Origin: Friedmanniella sp. | Lineage (GTDB): Bacteria > Actinomycetota > Actinomycetes > Propionibacteriales > Propionibacteriaceae | NCBI GenBank assembly: GCA_025964935.1 | Contig: JAOPXW010000370.1 | Coordinates: 1-11,164 of the forward strand | Length of the DNA: 11,164 bases | Direction: 5' to 3' | Part shown: piece after piece, positions 5,905-11,164 of the stretch | How positions within the stretch are numbered: the first letter of the stretch is position 1 | Layout of the letters: every line of letters starts with the position of its first letter | Made by a program: the position numbers and the translations under genes | Notes under the pieces: model-generated | Databases searched by the model: none | What the model was told of the DNA's origin: nothing | Seen by the model: the letters and a program-made list of their open reading frames with translations, nothing else

Positions 5905-6732
5905 GTGGACACCCCGAGCACCCCGCCGCGCCGCACCGAGACCTACTCCCACGGCCACCACGCCTCGGTCCTGCGCTCGCACCGGTGGCGCACCGCCGAG
6001 AACTCCGCCGGCTACCTCCTCCCGTGGCTGCAACCCGGCCATCGGCTGCTCGACGTCGGAACCGGACCCGGCACCATCACCTGCGACCTGGCCGAGCTGC
6101 TGCCGGACGGTGGGGTGCTGGGGATCGACCGCGCCGAGACCGCGGTGCGGGCCACGGCCCGGCTGGCCGCCGACCGGGGGCTGGCCAACGTGGCGGTGGC
6201 GGTGGGTGACGTCTATGCCCTGGCCCAGCCCGACGCCGGTCTCGACGTGGTGCACGCCCACCAGGTGCTGCAGCACCTGGCCGACCCCGTCGCGGCGCTC
6301 CGGGAGATGGCCCGGGTCACCCGGCCCGGCGGGCTGGTCGCCGCCCGGGACGCCGACTACGGCGCGATGACGTGGTTTCCGGCCAGCACCGCCCTGACCC
6401 GCTGGCGGCAGCTCTACGACGAGGTCGCGCGGTCCAACGGCGGCGAGCCGGACGCCGGTCGACGCCTGCGGCACTGGGCCGAGCTGGCGGACCGGGGCGA
6501 GGTCACCCCGAGCGCCTCCACCTGGTGCTTCGCCACCCCCACCGACCTCGACTGGTGGACCAGCACCTGGGCCGAGCGCCTCACCGCCTCGGACTTCGCC
6601 ACCGGCGCCATCGGCCTCGGTCTGAGCGACGAGGCCGAGCTGGCCGCCCTCGCTCGCGGCTGGCGGGAGTGGAATCAGGCACCGGGGGCGTGGTTCACCG
6701 TGGTGCACGGCGAGATCCTGCTGCACGTCTAG
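5905..6732 (+). CDS. class I SAM-dependent methyltransferase
   Basis: A 275-residue cytoplasmic methyltransferase with a Rossmann-like SAM fold; the substrate is unknown. Motif I is LDVGTGPGT at 49-57, the acidic residue binding the SAM ribose is Asp75 in GIDRA, motif II is GDVYAL from 101, and DVVHAHQVLQHLADP at 114-128 with RPGG at 140-143 completes the core. This pattern is typical of the UbiE/Methyltransf_11 group. Residues 150-275 form a Trp-rich C-terminal domain (WFPAS, WWTSTWAERL, WREWNQAPGAWF) seen in methyltransferases acting on small or lipid-like molecules. The GTG at 5905 lacks a Shine-Dalgarno and may be reached by a nearly leaderless transcript from TACCGT. It stands alone, divergent from the Cys-rich gene and followed by a hairpin and repeats. 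Family assignment is firm; a substrate cannot be given. Confidence 0.9.
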   Translation: MDTPSTPPRRTETYSHGHHASVLRSHRWRTAENSAGYLLPWLQPGHRLLDVGTGPGTITCDLAELLPDGGVLGIDRAETAVRATARLAADRGLANVAVAVGDVYALAQPDAGLDVVHAHQVLQHLADPVAALREMARVTRPGGLVAARDADYGAMTWFPASTALTRWRQLYDEVARSNGGEPDAGRRLRHWAELADRGEVTPSASTWCFATPTDLDWWTSTWAERLTASDFATGAIGLGLSDEAELAALARGWREWNQAPGAWFTVVHGEILLHV

Positions 6733-6740
6733 CCACCTCC

Positions 6741-6758
6741 GGCCCGGCCGGTCGGGCC
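6741..6758 (+). terminator. hairpin after the methyltransferase gene
   Basis: GGCCCG-GCCGGT-CGGGCC is a perfect 6-bp stem with a 6-nt loop, 8 nt after the methyltransferase stop. There is no U-tract, which is common for high-GC actinobacterial terminators. It overlaps the 9-bp tandem repeat, so it may be a by-product of that repeat. Confidence 0.35.
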
Positions 6759-6807
6759 GGTCGGCCCGGTCGAGCCGTGAGCCGGTCGAGCCGGTCGGCC
6801 CGGTCAC
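6747..6807 (+). repeat. 9-bp tandem repeat, seven units
   Basis: Seven consecutive units of about 9 bp with consensus SCCGGTCGR run between the methyltransferase and the exonuclease gene. Units 2-3 and 6-7 are near-identical pairs, and the fourth unit is cut to GCCGTGA. The array is non-coding and stops 23 nt before the putative -10 of the next gene. Confidence 0.75.
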
Positions 6808-6830
6808 TCAGAACTGTCGGAGGCGCTGGC

Positions 6831-6836
6831 TACGGT
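6831..6836 (+). promoter_or_regulatory. possible -10 (TACGGT) of a leaderless transcript
   Basis: TACGGT lies exactly 6 nt before the ATG of the exonuclease/nuclease fusion, the spacing expected when transcription begins at the start codon. GGAGG at 6819-6823 is 19 nt from the ATG, too far to act as its Shine-Dalgarno. I see no clear -35. Confidence 0.4.
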
Positions 6837-6842
6837 CCCGGC

Positions 6843-8654
6843 ATGGCGGTTTCCCCGGGCGCGCAGGCCTCGTTCGACGACCTCGGCACCCCACTCAGCG
6901 AGGTCAGCTTCTGCGTCGTCGACCTGGAGACCACCGGCGGGGCCGAGACCGACGCGATCACCGAGGTGGGCGCGGTGAAGGTGCGCGGGGGCGAGGTGCT
7001 GGGCGAGTTCCAGACGCTGGTGAACCCCCGCACCCACATCCCCCCACTGATCGCGGTGCTCACCGGGATCACCAACCAGATGGTGGCGCAGGCCCCGCCG
7101 CTCAGCCAGGTCCTGCCCGCCTTCCTCTCCTTCGCCGAGGGCTGCGTGGTGGTCGCCCACAACGCCCCCTTCGACGTCGGCTTCCTCCGCCGGGCCTGCG
7201 AGAGGCTCGGCTACCCGACCCCGCGGTGGTCGGTGGTCGACACGGCGACCCTGGCCCGCACCATCCTGCTGCGGGACGAGGTGGCCAACTGCAAGCTCGG
7301 AACGCTGGCCCGACACTTCCGCAGCACGGTGACCCCCGACCACCGGGCGCTGACCGACGCCCGCGCCACCGTCCAGGTCCTCCACGGCCTGATGGAGCGG
7401 GTCGGCAACCTGGGCGTCCACACCGTGGAGGACCTGCAGGAGTTCAGCCGCCGCGTGTCACCGCAGCGGCGCGCGAAGCGGACCTGGGCGGCCGACCTCC
7501 CCGAGTCGCCCGGGGTCTACCTCTTCGTCGCCGAGCACGACGACCAGCGCCACATCCTCTACGTCGGGAAGTCCAAGAACATCCGGACCCGGGTGCGCAC
7601 CTATTTCACCGCGGCCGAGAAGCGCACCCGGATGGAGGAGATGGTGCGGCTCGCGACCGGAGTGGAGGCCGTGCCGTGCACGACCTCGCTGCAGGCCGAC
7701 GTGACCGAGCTGCGCCTGATCAGCACCCACTCGCCGCGGTACAACCGGCGGTCCAAGTTCCCGCACCGCGTCCAGTGGATCAAGATCACCGAGGAGGCGT
7801 TCCCCCGCCTCTCGGTGGTGCGGGAGGTCCGCGGCGACGGAGCCACCTACTTCGGCCCGTTCAGCCGACGCCAGTCGGCCGAGGACGTCCTGCTCGCGAT
7901 CTACGACGGGTTCCCCATCCGGCAGTGCACCCCGCGCCTCAGCCTGGCCGCGACCGCCAGCGCGTGCGCCCTGGCCGGGATGGGCCGCTGCTGCGCACCC
8001 TGCGACGGCAGCATCTCGAGGGAGGACTACCGGGAGGTGGTGGAGCGGGTCCGCTCCGCACTGGCCGCCGACGCCCGCCCGGCGGTGGCCGGGGTGCAGC
8101 ACCGCCTCAGCCGGCTGGTCGAGCAGCAGCGGTTCGAGGAGGCGGCCACCATCGGCCGGCGGCTCCAGACCCTGGCCCGGACGGGGCAGCGCTTCCACCG
8201 GGTCCGCAGCCTCGCGTCCTGTCCCGAGATCGTGGCCGCCCGCCGGGAGGGGCCCAACTGGGAGATCCATGTCGTCCGCTACGGCCGTCTGGCGGCCGCC
8301 GGGCTGTCGGGACCCCACGAGGTGCCGCAGGCGGTGGCACGAGCCGTACGCGACACCGCCGAGACCGTCAGCCCTCCCCTGCCGCCGCTGCCGGCGGCGA
8401 CGATCGAGGAGACGGAGCGGGTCGCGGACTGGCTCGAGCAGCCCGGGGTCCGACTGATCGAGATCACCGGGGACTGGATGTGGCCCCTGCACGCCGTCCT
8501 GGACCACGGTGCCCTGGTGCACCACGCCCTCGGCCCGGCCGCCCCGGTGCCGCCTGCTGCGTTGCCGGCTGCTGCGGTGCCGGCCGCCCCGGTGAGGATC
8601 GCCCCGGGGCTGGCCCGGGCGGACCCGGGCGTGCGGCAGCGCCCCCTAGGATGA
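6843..8654 (+). CDS. DEDDh exonuclease fused to a GIY-YIG (UvrC/Cho-like) nuclease
   Basis: A 603-residue DNA-repair nuclease joining two enzymes. Residues 20-185 are a DnaQ-like 3'-5' exonuclease with DEDDh residues Asp27 and Glu29 (DLET), Asp111 (FDVGF), His167 and Asp172. Residues 217-303 are a GIY-YIG endonuclease: GVYLF at 224, LYVGKSKNIRTRV from 239 with Arg248/Arg250, Glu289 and the PRYN ending at 301. Cys362, Cys375, Cys383 and Cys387 match the spacing of the UvrC iron-sulphur cysteines as I recall them. A UVR-like helical pair lies at about 418-446. The UvrC RNase H-like and helix-hairpin-helix domains are absent, so it resembles Cho rather than UvrC. From memory, Rv2191 of M. tuberculosis has this fusion, also beside the NlpC/P60 gene. 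The ATG at 6843 is chosen because the domain begins soon after; upstream codons in frame are repeat-derived. The last 35 residues are Ala/Pro-rich. Confidence 0.92.
   Translation: MAVSPGAQASFDDLGTPLSEVSFCVVDLETTGGAETDAITEVGAVKVRGGEVLGEFQTLVNPRTHIPPLIAVLTGITNQMVAQAPPLSQVLPAFLSFAEGCVVVAHNAPFDVGFLRRACERLGYPTPRWSVVDTATLARTILLRDEVANCKLGTLARHFRSTVTPDHRALTDARATVQVLHGLMERVGNLGVHTVEDLQEFSRRVSPQRRAKRTWAADLPESPGVYLFVAEHDDQRHILYVGKSKNIRTRVRTYFTAAEKRTRMEEMVRLATGVEAVPCTTSLQADVTELRLISTHSPRYNRRSKFPHRVQWIKITEEAFPRLSVVREVRGDGATYFGPFSRRQSAEDVLLAIYDGFPIRQCTPRLSLAATASACALAGMGRCCAPCDGSISREDYREVVERVRSALAADARPAVAGVQHRLSRLVEQQRFEEAATIGRRLQTLARTGQRFHRVRSLASCPEIVAARREGPNWEIHVVRYGRLAAAGLSGPHEVPQAVARAVRDTAETVSPPLPPLPAATIEETERVADWLEQPGVRLIEITGDWMWPLHAVLDHGALVHHALGPAAPVPPAALPAAAVPAAPVRIAPGLARADPGVRQRPLG
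8647..8652 (+). promoter_or_regulatory. TAGGAT before the AsnC-like gene: -10 or Shine-Dalgarno
   Basis: TAGGAT overlaps the stop of the exonuclease gene and ends 7 nt before the ATG at 8660. It fits a TAnnnT -10 for a leaderless message. Alternatively the AGGA inside it is a Shine-Dalgarno 8 nt from that ATG. Either reading favours 8660 over the ATG at 8651. Confidence 0.35.
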
Positions 8655-8659
8655 CCGAC

Positions 8660-8935
8660 ATGGTCACTGCGATCGTTTTCGTCAAGGCCGACGTCGCCCG
8701 CATCCCGGAAGTCGCCGAGCAGATCGCGGGCCTGGCCGGGGTGAGCGAGGTCTACTCCGTGACCGGCGCCATCGACCTGATCGCGATGGTCCGGGTCGGG
8801 AGCCACGACCAGATCGCCGAGGTCGTCGCCGACCACCTGAACAAGGTCCCGGGGATCCTCAGCACGGAGACCCACATCGCCTTCCGCGCCTACTCCGCCC
8901 ACGATCTCGACGCGGCGTTCTCCCTTGGGGGCTGA
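8660..8935 (+). CDS. stand-alone Lrp/AsnC ligand-binding (RAM) domain protein
   Basis: A 91-residue protein that is only the C-terminal alpha-beta sandwich of Lrp/AsnC regulators, with no helix-turn-helix. MVTAIVFVKADVARIPEVAE forms the first strand and helix, GVSEVYSVTGAIDLIAMVRV the central strand pair with the usual G-x-(Y/D)D-like turn, and residues 53-78 the last helix and strand. Such proteins form dimers or octamers and bind small molecules, often amino acids; the ligand here is unknown, and it cannot bind DNA by the family's usual route. The ATG at 8660 matches the MVTAIV start typical of the family and has AGGA 8 nt upstream. The ATG at 8651 overlaps the upstream stop as ATGA and would add three residues. 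It overlaps the following small membrane gene by 11 nt. Confidence 0.9.
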   Translation: MVTAIVFVKADVARIPEVAEQIAGLAGVSEVYSVTGAIDLIAMVRVGSHDQIAEVVADHLNKVPGILSTETHIAFRAYSAHDLDAAFSLGG

Positions 8936-9110
8936 CTCCGCCCGAGGGCCGGAAGCCCCTGCGCCAGCCCGCACGCCGGGCGGCTTCCCCGTACGGGCGG
9001 TGGCGGTCGGGCTGGCCGTGCTCCTGGCGCTGGCCCTCCTGCTCAGCTGGTGGCTGACCCGGCAGCCGACACTGCACCCCGTGCCGGTCCCCTCGGTGTC
9101 TCGGCTGTAG
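8925..9110 (+). CDS. small single-helix membrane protein
   Basis: A possible 61-residue protein from a TTG at 8925, overlapping the end of the AsnC-like gene by 11 nt. Residues 1-22 are Pro/Ala-rich and polar. Residues 23-44 form one strongly hydrophobic helix (VRAVAVGLAVLLALALLLSW), and a short Pro-rich tail follows. The third codon positions are almost all G or C, as in real genes here, and it fills the gap before the convergent rhomboid gene. Against it, the start codon is TTG, no Shine-Dalgarno is seen, and I recognise no family. A GTG at residue 26 would leave the helix alone. A membrane anchor or accessory role cannot be assigned. Confidence 0.5.
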   Translation: MGADSARGPEAPAPARTPGGFPVRAVAVGLAVLLALALLLSWWLTRQPTLHPVPVPSVSRL

Positions 9111-9113
9111 GCG

Positions 9114-9124
9114 CACCCGGGGTG
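9114..9124. terminator. short inverted repeat at the convergent junction
   Basis: CACCCGGGGTG lies in the 16-nt gap between the convergent small membrane gene and the rhomboid gene. It is perfectly palindromic around one G, so it could form only a 4-bp stem with a 3-nt loop. No U-tract is present. A bidirectional terminator is possible but weakly supported. Confidence 0.2.
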
Positions 9125-9126
9125 GG

Positions 9127-9981
9127 TCAGAGGGTGACGACGAGCTTGACGGCCACGCCGGCCAGGCACAGCAGGGCCATCCCCAGCAGACCCACCACCT
9201 GGATGACGCTGCGGTTCCGACGGGGGGCGTACGCGAGGATGTAGCCCACGACACCGCCGGCCACGATCCCGCCGACCAGCATCAGCCAGCCGAGGTTGCT
9301 GAAGCCGATCAGCACGCTGTAGAGCACGATCAGCACCAGGAGGCCGATGTCGGGGCGGATGTCCTCCCCGGTCTTGCGCTTGCCGATGGCGTTGGCGGCC
9401 AGCAGGCCGATGATGGCTGCGGTGGCCCCGAGCGCAGCCGCCGAGTAGGGCGCGACCAGGAAGAAAAGTGTCGTCCCGCCCAGCCCCGCCGCGAGGTAGA
9501 GCGTGACGAACCGCCAGGGGCCGAGCTCGGACTCCACGGCCCGCCCGACCAGCCACAGGACGAGCAGGTTCATCAGCACCCCGAGGAGCTGGCCGGAGGT
9601 GAACGCCGCGGTCAGCAGCCGCCAGAGCTCACCGCTGTAGACCAGGTCGTTCGACATCGCCAGCAGGCTGGTCGCCAGGCCCCGTCGCGAGACCAGGTCG
9701 ACCAGCCAGACCGCCACCAGGGCCCCCATCAGGACCTTGGTGGCGGGGCTACCGCCGCGGGTGACGGACGCGCCGAAGCGGGTCCGCGGAGCCCGAGCCG
9801 TCGAGCGTCCCCGCCCGACGCAGCGCGGGCACTGGAAGCCGACCGAGGCCGAGTTCATGCACTCCCCGCAGATCGGACGCCGGCACCGCTGGCAGGAGAT
9901 CCCGGTCATCCGCTCAGGGTGCTGGTAGCACCCCACGAAGCCCGGCGGCGAGAACTCCGGCCCGGCCGGCGGCTGGCTCAC
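9127..9981 (-). CDS. zinc-finger rhomboid-family protein, apparently catalytically dead
   Basis: A 284-residue membrane protein of the rhomboid family. The N-terminus has a B-box-like zinc site: Cys18, His21, Cys30, Cys33, Cys38, Cys41, Cys51 and Cys54. Six or seven hydrophobic segments follow between about 83 and 284. The rhomboid landmarks [10 protein letters not shown] (118-127), [10 protein letters not shown] (137-146) and [12 protein letters not shown] (232-243) are clear. The active site is not: the usual GASGA reads GATAA (185-189, Thr187 for Ser), the TM6 His reads Leu235, and the His of HxxxN reads Gly134, with only Asn138 kept. It is therefore predicted to be an inactive pseudoprotease that may bind transmembrane helices. 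The GTG at 9981 overlaps the cyclophilin stop as GTGA, so the two are co-translated. Pairing of a rhomboid with this cyclophilin is a common actinobacterial layout, as I recall. Confidence 0.9.
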   Translation of the reverse strand: MSQPPAGPEFSPPGFVGCYQHPERMTGISCQRCRRPICGECMNSASVGFQCPRCVGRGRSTARAPRTRFGASVTRGGSPATKVLMGALVAVWLVDLVSRRGLATSLLAMSNDLVYSGELWRLLTAAFTSGQLLGVLMNLLVLWLVGRAVESELGPWRFVTLYLAAGLGGTTLFFLVAPYSAAALGATAAIIGLLAANAIGKRKTGEDIRPDIGLLVLIVLYSVLIGFSNLGWLMLVGGIVAGGVVGYILAYAPRRNRSVIQVVGLLGMALLCLAGVAVKLVVTL

Positions 9982-10511
9982 GCCGAGGTGTCGCCGTTGT
10001 CGACCGATACCGAGTTGATGACGACCTGGTCGACTGGACGGTCGCCTCGACCGACCTTGACCTTGGCGATCTTGTCGACCACCGCGCGGCTGGCGTCGTC
10101 GGCCACCTCGCCGAAGATCGTGTGGCGACGGTTGAGGTGGGGCGTCGGGCCGACAGTGATGAAGAACTGCGAGCCGTTGGTGCCGGGACCCGCGTTGGCC
10201 ATGGCCAGCAGGTAGGGCTTGCTGAAGGCCAGCTCGGGGTGGAACTCGTCGCTGAACTGGTAGCCGGGGCCGCCGGTGCCGGTGCCCAGAGGGTCGCCGC
10301 CCTGGATCATGAAGCCGTCGATGACGCGGTGGAAGATGACCCCGTCGTAGAAGTTGCCGGTCGTGGTGGCACCGGTCTTCGGGTCGGCGTACTCCTTGGT
10401 GCCCGTCGCCAGGCCCACGAAGTTGGCCACGGTCTTCGGGGCGTGGTCGGCGAAGAGGTTGATCACGATGTCGCCGTGGTTGGTGTGGAGGGTTGCCGTC
10501 TGCTGCGCCAC
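9978..10511 (-). CDS. ppiA: cyclophilin-type peptidyl-prolyl cis-trans isomerase
   Basis: A 177-residue cyclophilin, probably cytoplasmic since no signal peptide is present; it speeds proline isomerisation during folding. Key residues are visible: [14 protein letters not shown] at 60-73 (catalytic Arg62, Phe67, Gln70), [16 protein letters not shown] at 104-119, and HTIFGEV from 130. The Trp that contacts cyclosporin A in human CypA (Trp121) aligns with His125, so low drug sensitivity is expected. The start is the GTG at 10511, with AAGGTG about 8 nt upstream and [15 protein letters not shown] as a normal family N-terminus. An ATG at 10580 in frame would add 23 polar residues and has no spaced Shine-Dalgarno. 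It overlaps the rhomboid gene by 4 nt and is divergent from the repeat-protein gene. From memory, it is equivalent to ppiA near the replication origin of other actinobacteria. Confidence 0.94.
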   Translation of the reverse strand: MAQQTATLHTNHGDIVINLFADHAPKTVANFVGLATGTKEYADPKTGATTTGNFYDGVIFHRVIDGFMIQGGDPLGTGTGGPGYQFSDEFHPELAFSKPYLLAMANAGPGTNGSQFFITVGPTPHLNRRHTIFGEVADDASRAVVDKIAKVKVGRGDRPVDQVVINSVSVDNGDTSA

Positions 10512-10670
10512 GTTGATGGCACCTTTCTCTCGCTGGGTCCGCTCGGTGGACCCGGTGGACTGTTCGGTTTCGGCAACCATCCTCGCAGACCCGGCCAACC
10601 GCGGCCCCCGGGTACGCCGCCGGGCCGGGAGGTGGGGCCGCCCGTCTCCGGTCGGTGCGGACCCGGGCGA

Positions 10671-10676
10671 TACGGT
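10671..10676 (+). promoter_or_regulatory. possible -10 (TACGGT) for the 11-mer repeat protein
   Basis: TACGGT lies 45 nt before the GTG of the repeat-protein gene and fits TAnnnT. Transcription would begin near 10683, which is the first base of a perfect hairpin. No good -35 is visible. I see no clear promoter for the divergent cyclophilin on the other strand of this 210-nt region. Confidence 0.35.
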
Positions 10677-10682
10677 GGAGGA

Positions 10683-10699
10683 CGCTCCGCTGCGGAGCG
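10683..10699 (+). promoter_or_regulatory. perfect hairpin in the 5' leader of the repeat-protein gene
   Basis: CGCTCCG-CTG-CGGAGCG is a perfect 7-bp stem with a 3-nt loop, 22 nt before the GTG and 13 nt before the GGAGG. It lies where the message should begin, so it may be a 5' stabilising stem or an operator. A terminator is unlikely, because a gene with a strong Shine-Dalgarno follows at once. Confidence 0.4.
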
Positions 10700-10721
10700 C
10701 CAAGACCCACACGGAGGAAAC

Positions 10722-11164
10722 GTGAAGAAGAGCTCAGGCCGCGTCGACGCCGCCCGAAACGCCATCGTCCCGGCCGCCGAGGACCTGGCCCAGGCCGCCG
10801 TGGAGAAGGTACGGCCCCTCGCCGCCGCCGCGGCCGCCGGAATCGGTGCCGCCGCGGAGAAGGTCTCGCCGTACGCCCACTCCGCCGCCGAGCGCATCGT
10901 CCCCCTGGCCCAGTCGGCCCGGGAGCAGGCTGGTCCCCTCGCCCACAGCGCCGCCGAGAAGGCCGGACCGCTGGCCCACAGCGCCGCTGAGCACGTGGCG
11001 CCGTACGCCCAGCAGGCCCGCGACCTCGTCAGCCCCTACGCCCAGCAGGCCCGCGACCTGGTCAGCCCGTACGCCCACCAGGCCGCGGACAAGATCAGCC
11101 CGCTGGCCGCCGGGGCCGTGGCCTTCGGGTCGCACGCCGCTCACGACGCCGCCGACCGGTTCGG
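10722..11164 (+). CDS. Ala-rich 11-residue-repeat protein, DUF5324-like (3' end outside the window)
   Basis: The first 147 residues of a protein whose end lies beyond the window. The GTG at 10722 follows GGAGG closely and is well supported. The N-terminus is basic ([16 protein letters not shown]), with no signal peptide. From residue 50 prolines fall exactly every 11 residues (50, 61, 72, 83, 94, 105, 116, 127). Each starts a unit like P(Y/L)A(Q/H)(Q/S)A(R/A)(D/E)xVS. Eleven-residue repeats of this kind form extended amphipathic helices in apolipoproteins, synuclein and LEA proteins, which bind lipid surfaces or protect cells in stress. A more hydrophobic stretch starts at about residue 127 ([12 protein letters not shown]). 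Streptomyces has a similar protein (DUF5324) beside the same cyclophilin, as I recall, so that family name is likely. Lipid or envelope binding is inferred only. Confidence 0.82.
   Translation, partial: MKKSSGRVDAARNAIVPAAEDLAQAAVEKVRPLAAAAAAGIGAAAEKVSPYAHSAAERIVPLAQSAREQAGPLAHSAAEKAGPLAHSAAEHVAPYAQQARDLVSPYAQQARDLVSPYAHQAADKISPLAAGAVAFGSHAAHDAADRF
10869..11132 (+). repeat. 33-bp in-frame tandem repeat encoding undecapeptides, eight units
   Basis: Eight consecutive 33-bp units each begin with a Pro codon (CCG, CCC) and usually TAC GCC or CTG GCC. The units at 11001-11033 and 11034-11066 encode the identical peptide [11 protein letters not shown] and differ at two third-codon positions. The other units are diverged, so the array looks old with one recent duplication. 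Confidence 0.85.

Noticed and set aside
6372..6842. N-terminal extension of the exonuclease/nuclease frame into the methyltransferase gene
   Set aside because: It is an alternate frame of the methyltransferase followed by the 9-bp repeat; the exonuclease fold begins just after the ATG at 6843.
9982..10710. Extension of the rhomboid frame upstream to about 527 residues
   Set aside because: The upstream part is an out-of-frame reading of the cyclophilin gene, Arg/Pro-rich without motifs. The GTG at 9981 overlapping the cyclophilin stop is the natural start.
10512..10712. Longer cyclophilin starting at 10580 or 10712
   Set aside because: The added residues are polar and low-complexity, are not part of the cyclophilin fold, and the GTG at 10511 has a properly spaced Shine-Dalgarno.
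10869..11132. CRISPR-like array because of regular 33-bp spacing
   Set aside because: There are no spacers: the units are contiguous, in frame, and encode an 11-residue protein repeat.

Overview
The window is about 70% or more G+C, starts with GTG are frequent, and the proteins look actinobacterial (PimB-type mannosyltransferase, coiled-coil NlpC/P60 hydrolase, DEDDh exonuclease/GIY-YIG fusion, cyclophilin followed by a zinc-finger rhomboid). I read it as chromosome of a high-GC actinobacterium. No sequence-based species call is possible, and I see no phage, insertion sequence, CRISPR array, tRNA or rRNA.

Region 1 (12-5478, all minus strand, transcribed right to left) is a cell-envelope cluster. 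It runs: NlpC/P60 peptidoglycan hydrolase, secreted HExxH lipoprotein, PimB-like GT4 mannosyltransferase, SRPBCC protein, ROK glucokinase. The first three are tightly spaced or overlapping. A well-formed promoter (TTGCCA-N17-TAACCT) lies about 165 nt upstream of the hydrolase. Its 17-bp spacer is exactly a direct repeat, GTGACC-AAATC-GTGACC, of the kind bound by the OmpR-family regulator MtrA. The leader RNA holds a perfect 9-nt complement of the Shine-Dalgarno region and a competing hairpin, so translation of the hydrolase may also be switched. From memory, the gene set resembles M. tuberculosis Rv2185c-Rv2191 and the nlpC/pimB/glk neighbourhood of Corynebacterium.

Region 2 (5586-6807) has a small CX2C...CX2C protein (minus) divergent from a class I methyltransferase (plus), followed by a hairpin and a 9-bp tandem repeat.

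Region 3 (6843-9110, plus) has a 603-residue DEDDh exonuclease/GIY-YIG (UvrC/Cho-like) fusion, a stand-alone Lrp/AsnC ligand-binding domain protein, and a small one-helix membrane protein.

Region 4 (9127-10511, minus) is a cyclophilin-type prolyl isomerase overlapping by 4 nt a zinc-finger rhomboid that appears to have lost all its catalytic residues. Divergent from it (10722 to the edge) begins an Ala-rich protein built of 11-residue repeats, the type found beside this cyclophilin in Streptomyces (DUF5324-like).

Best candidates for a second look: the two-layer control region of the NlpC/P60 operon, the pseudo-rhomboid coupled to a cyclophilin, and the strict undecapeptide repeat protein.
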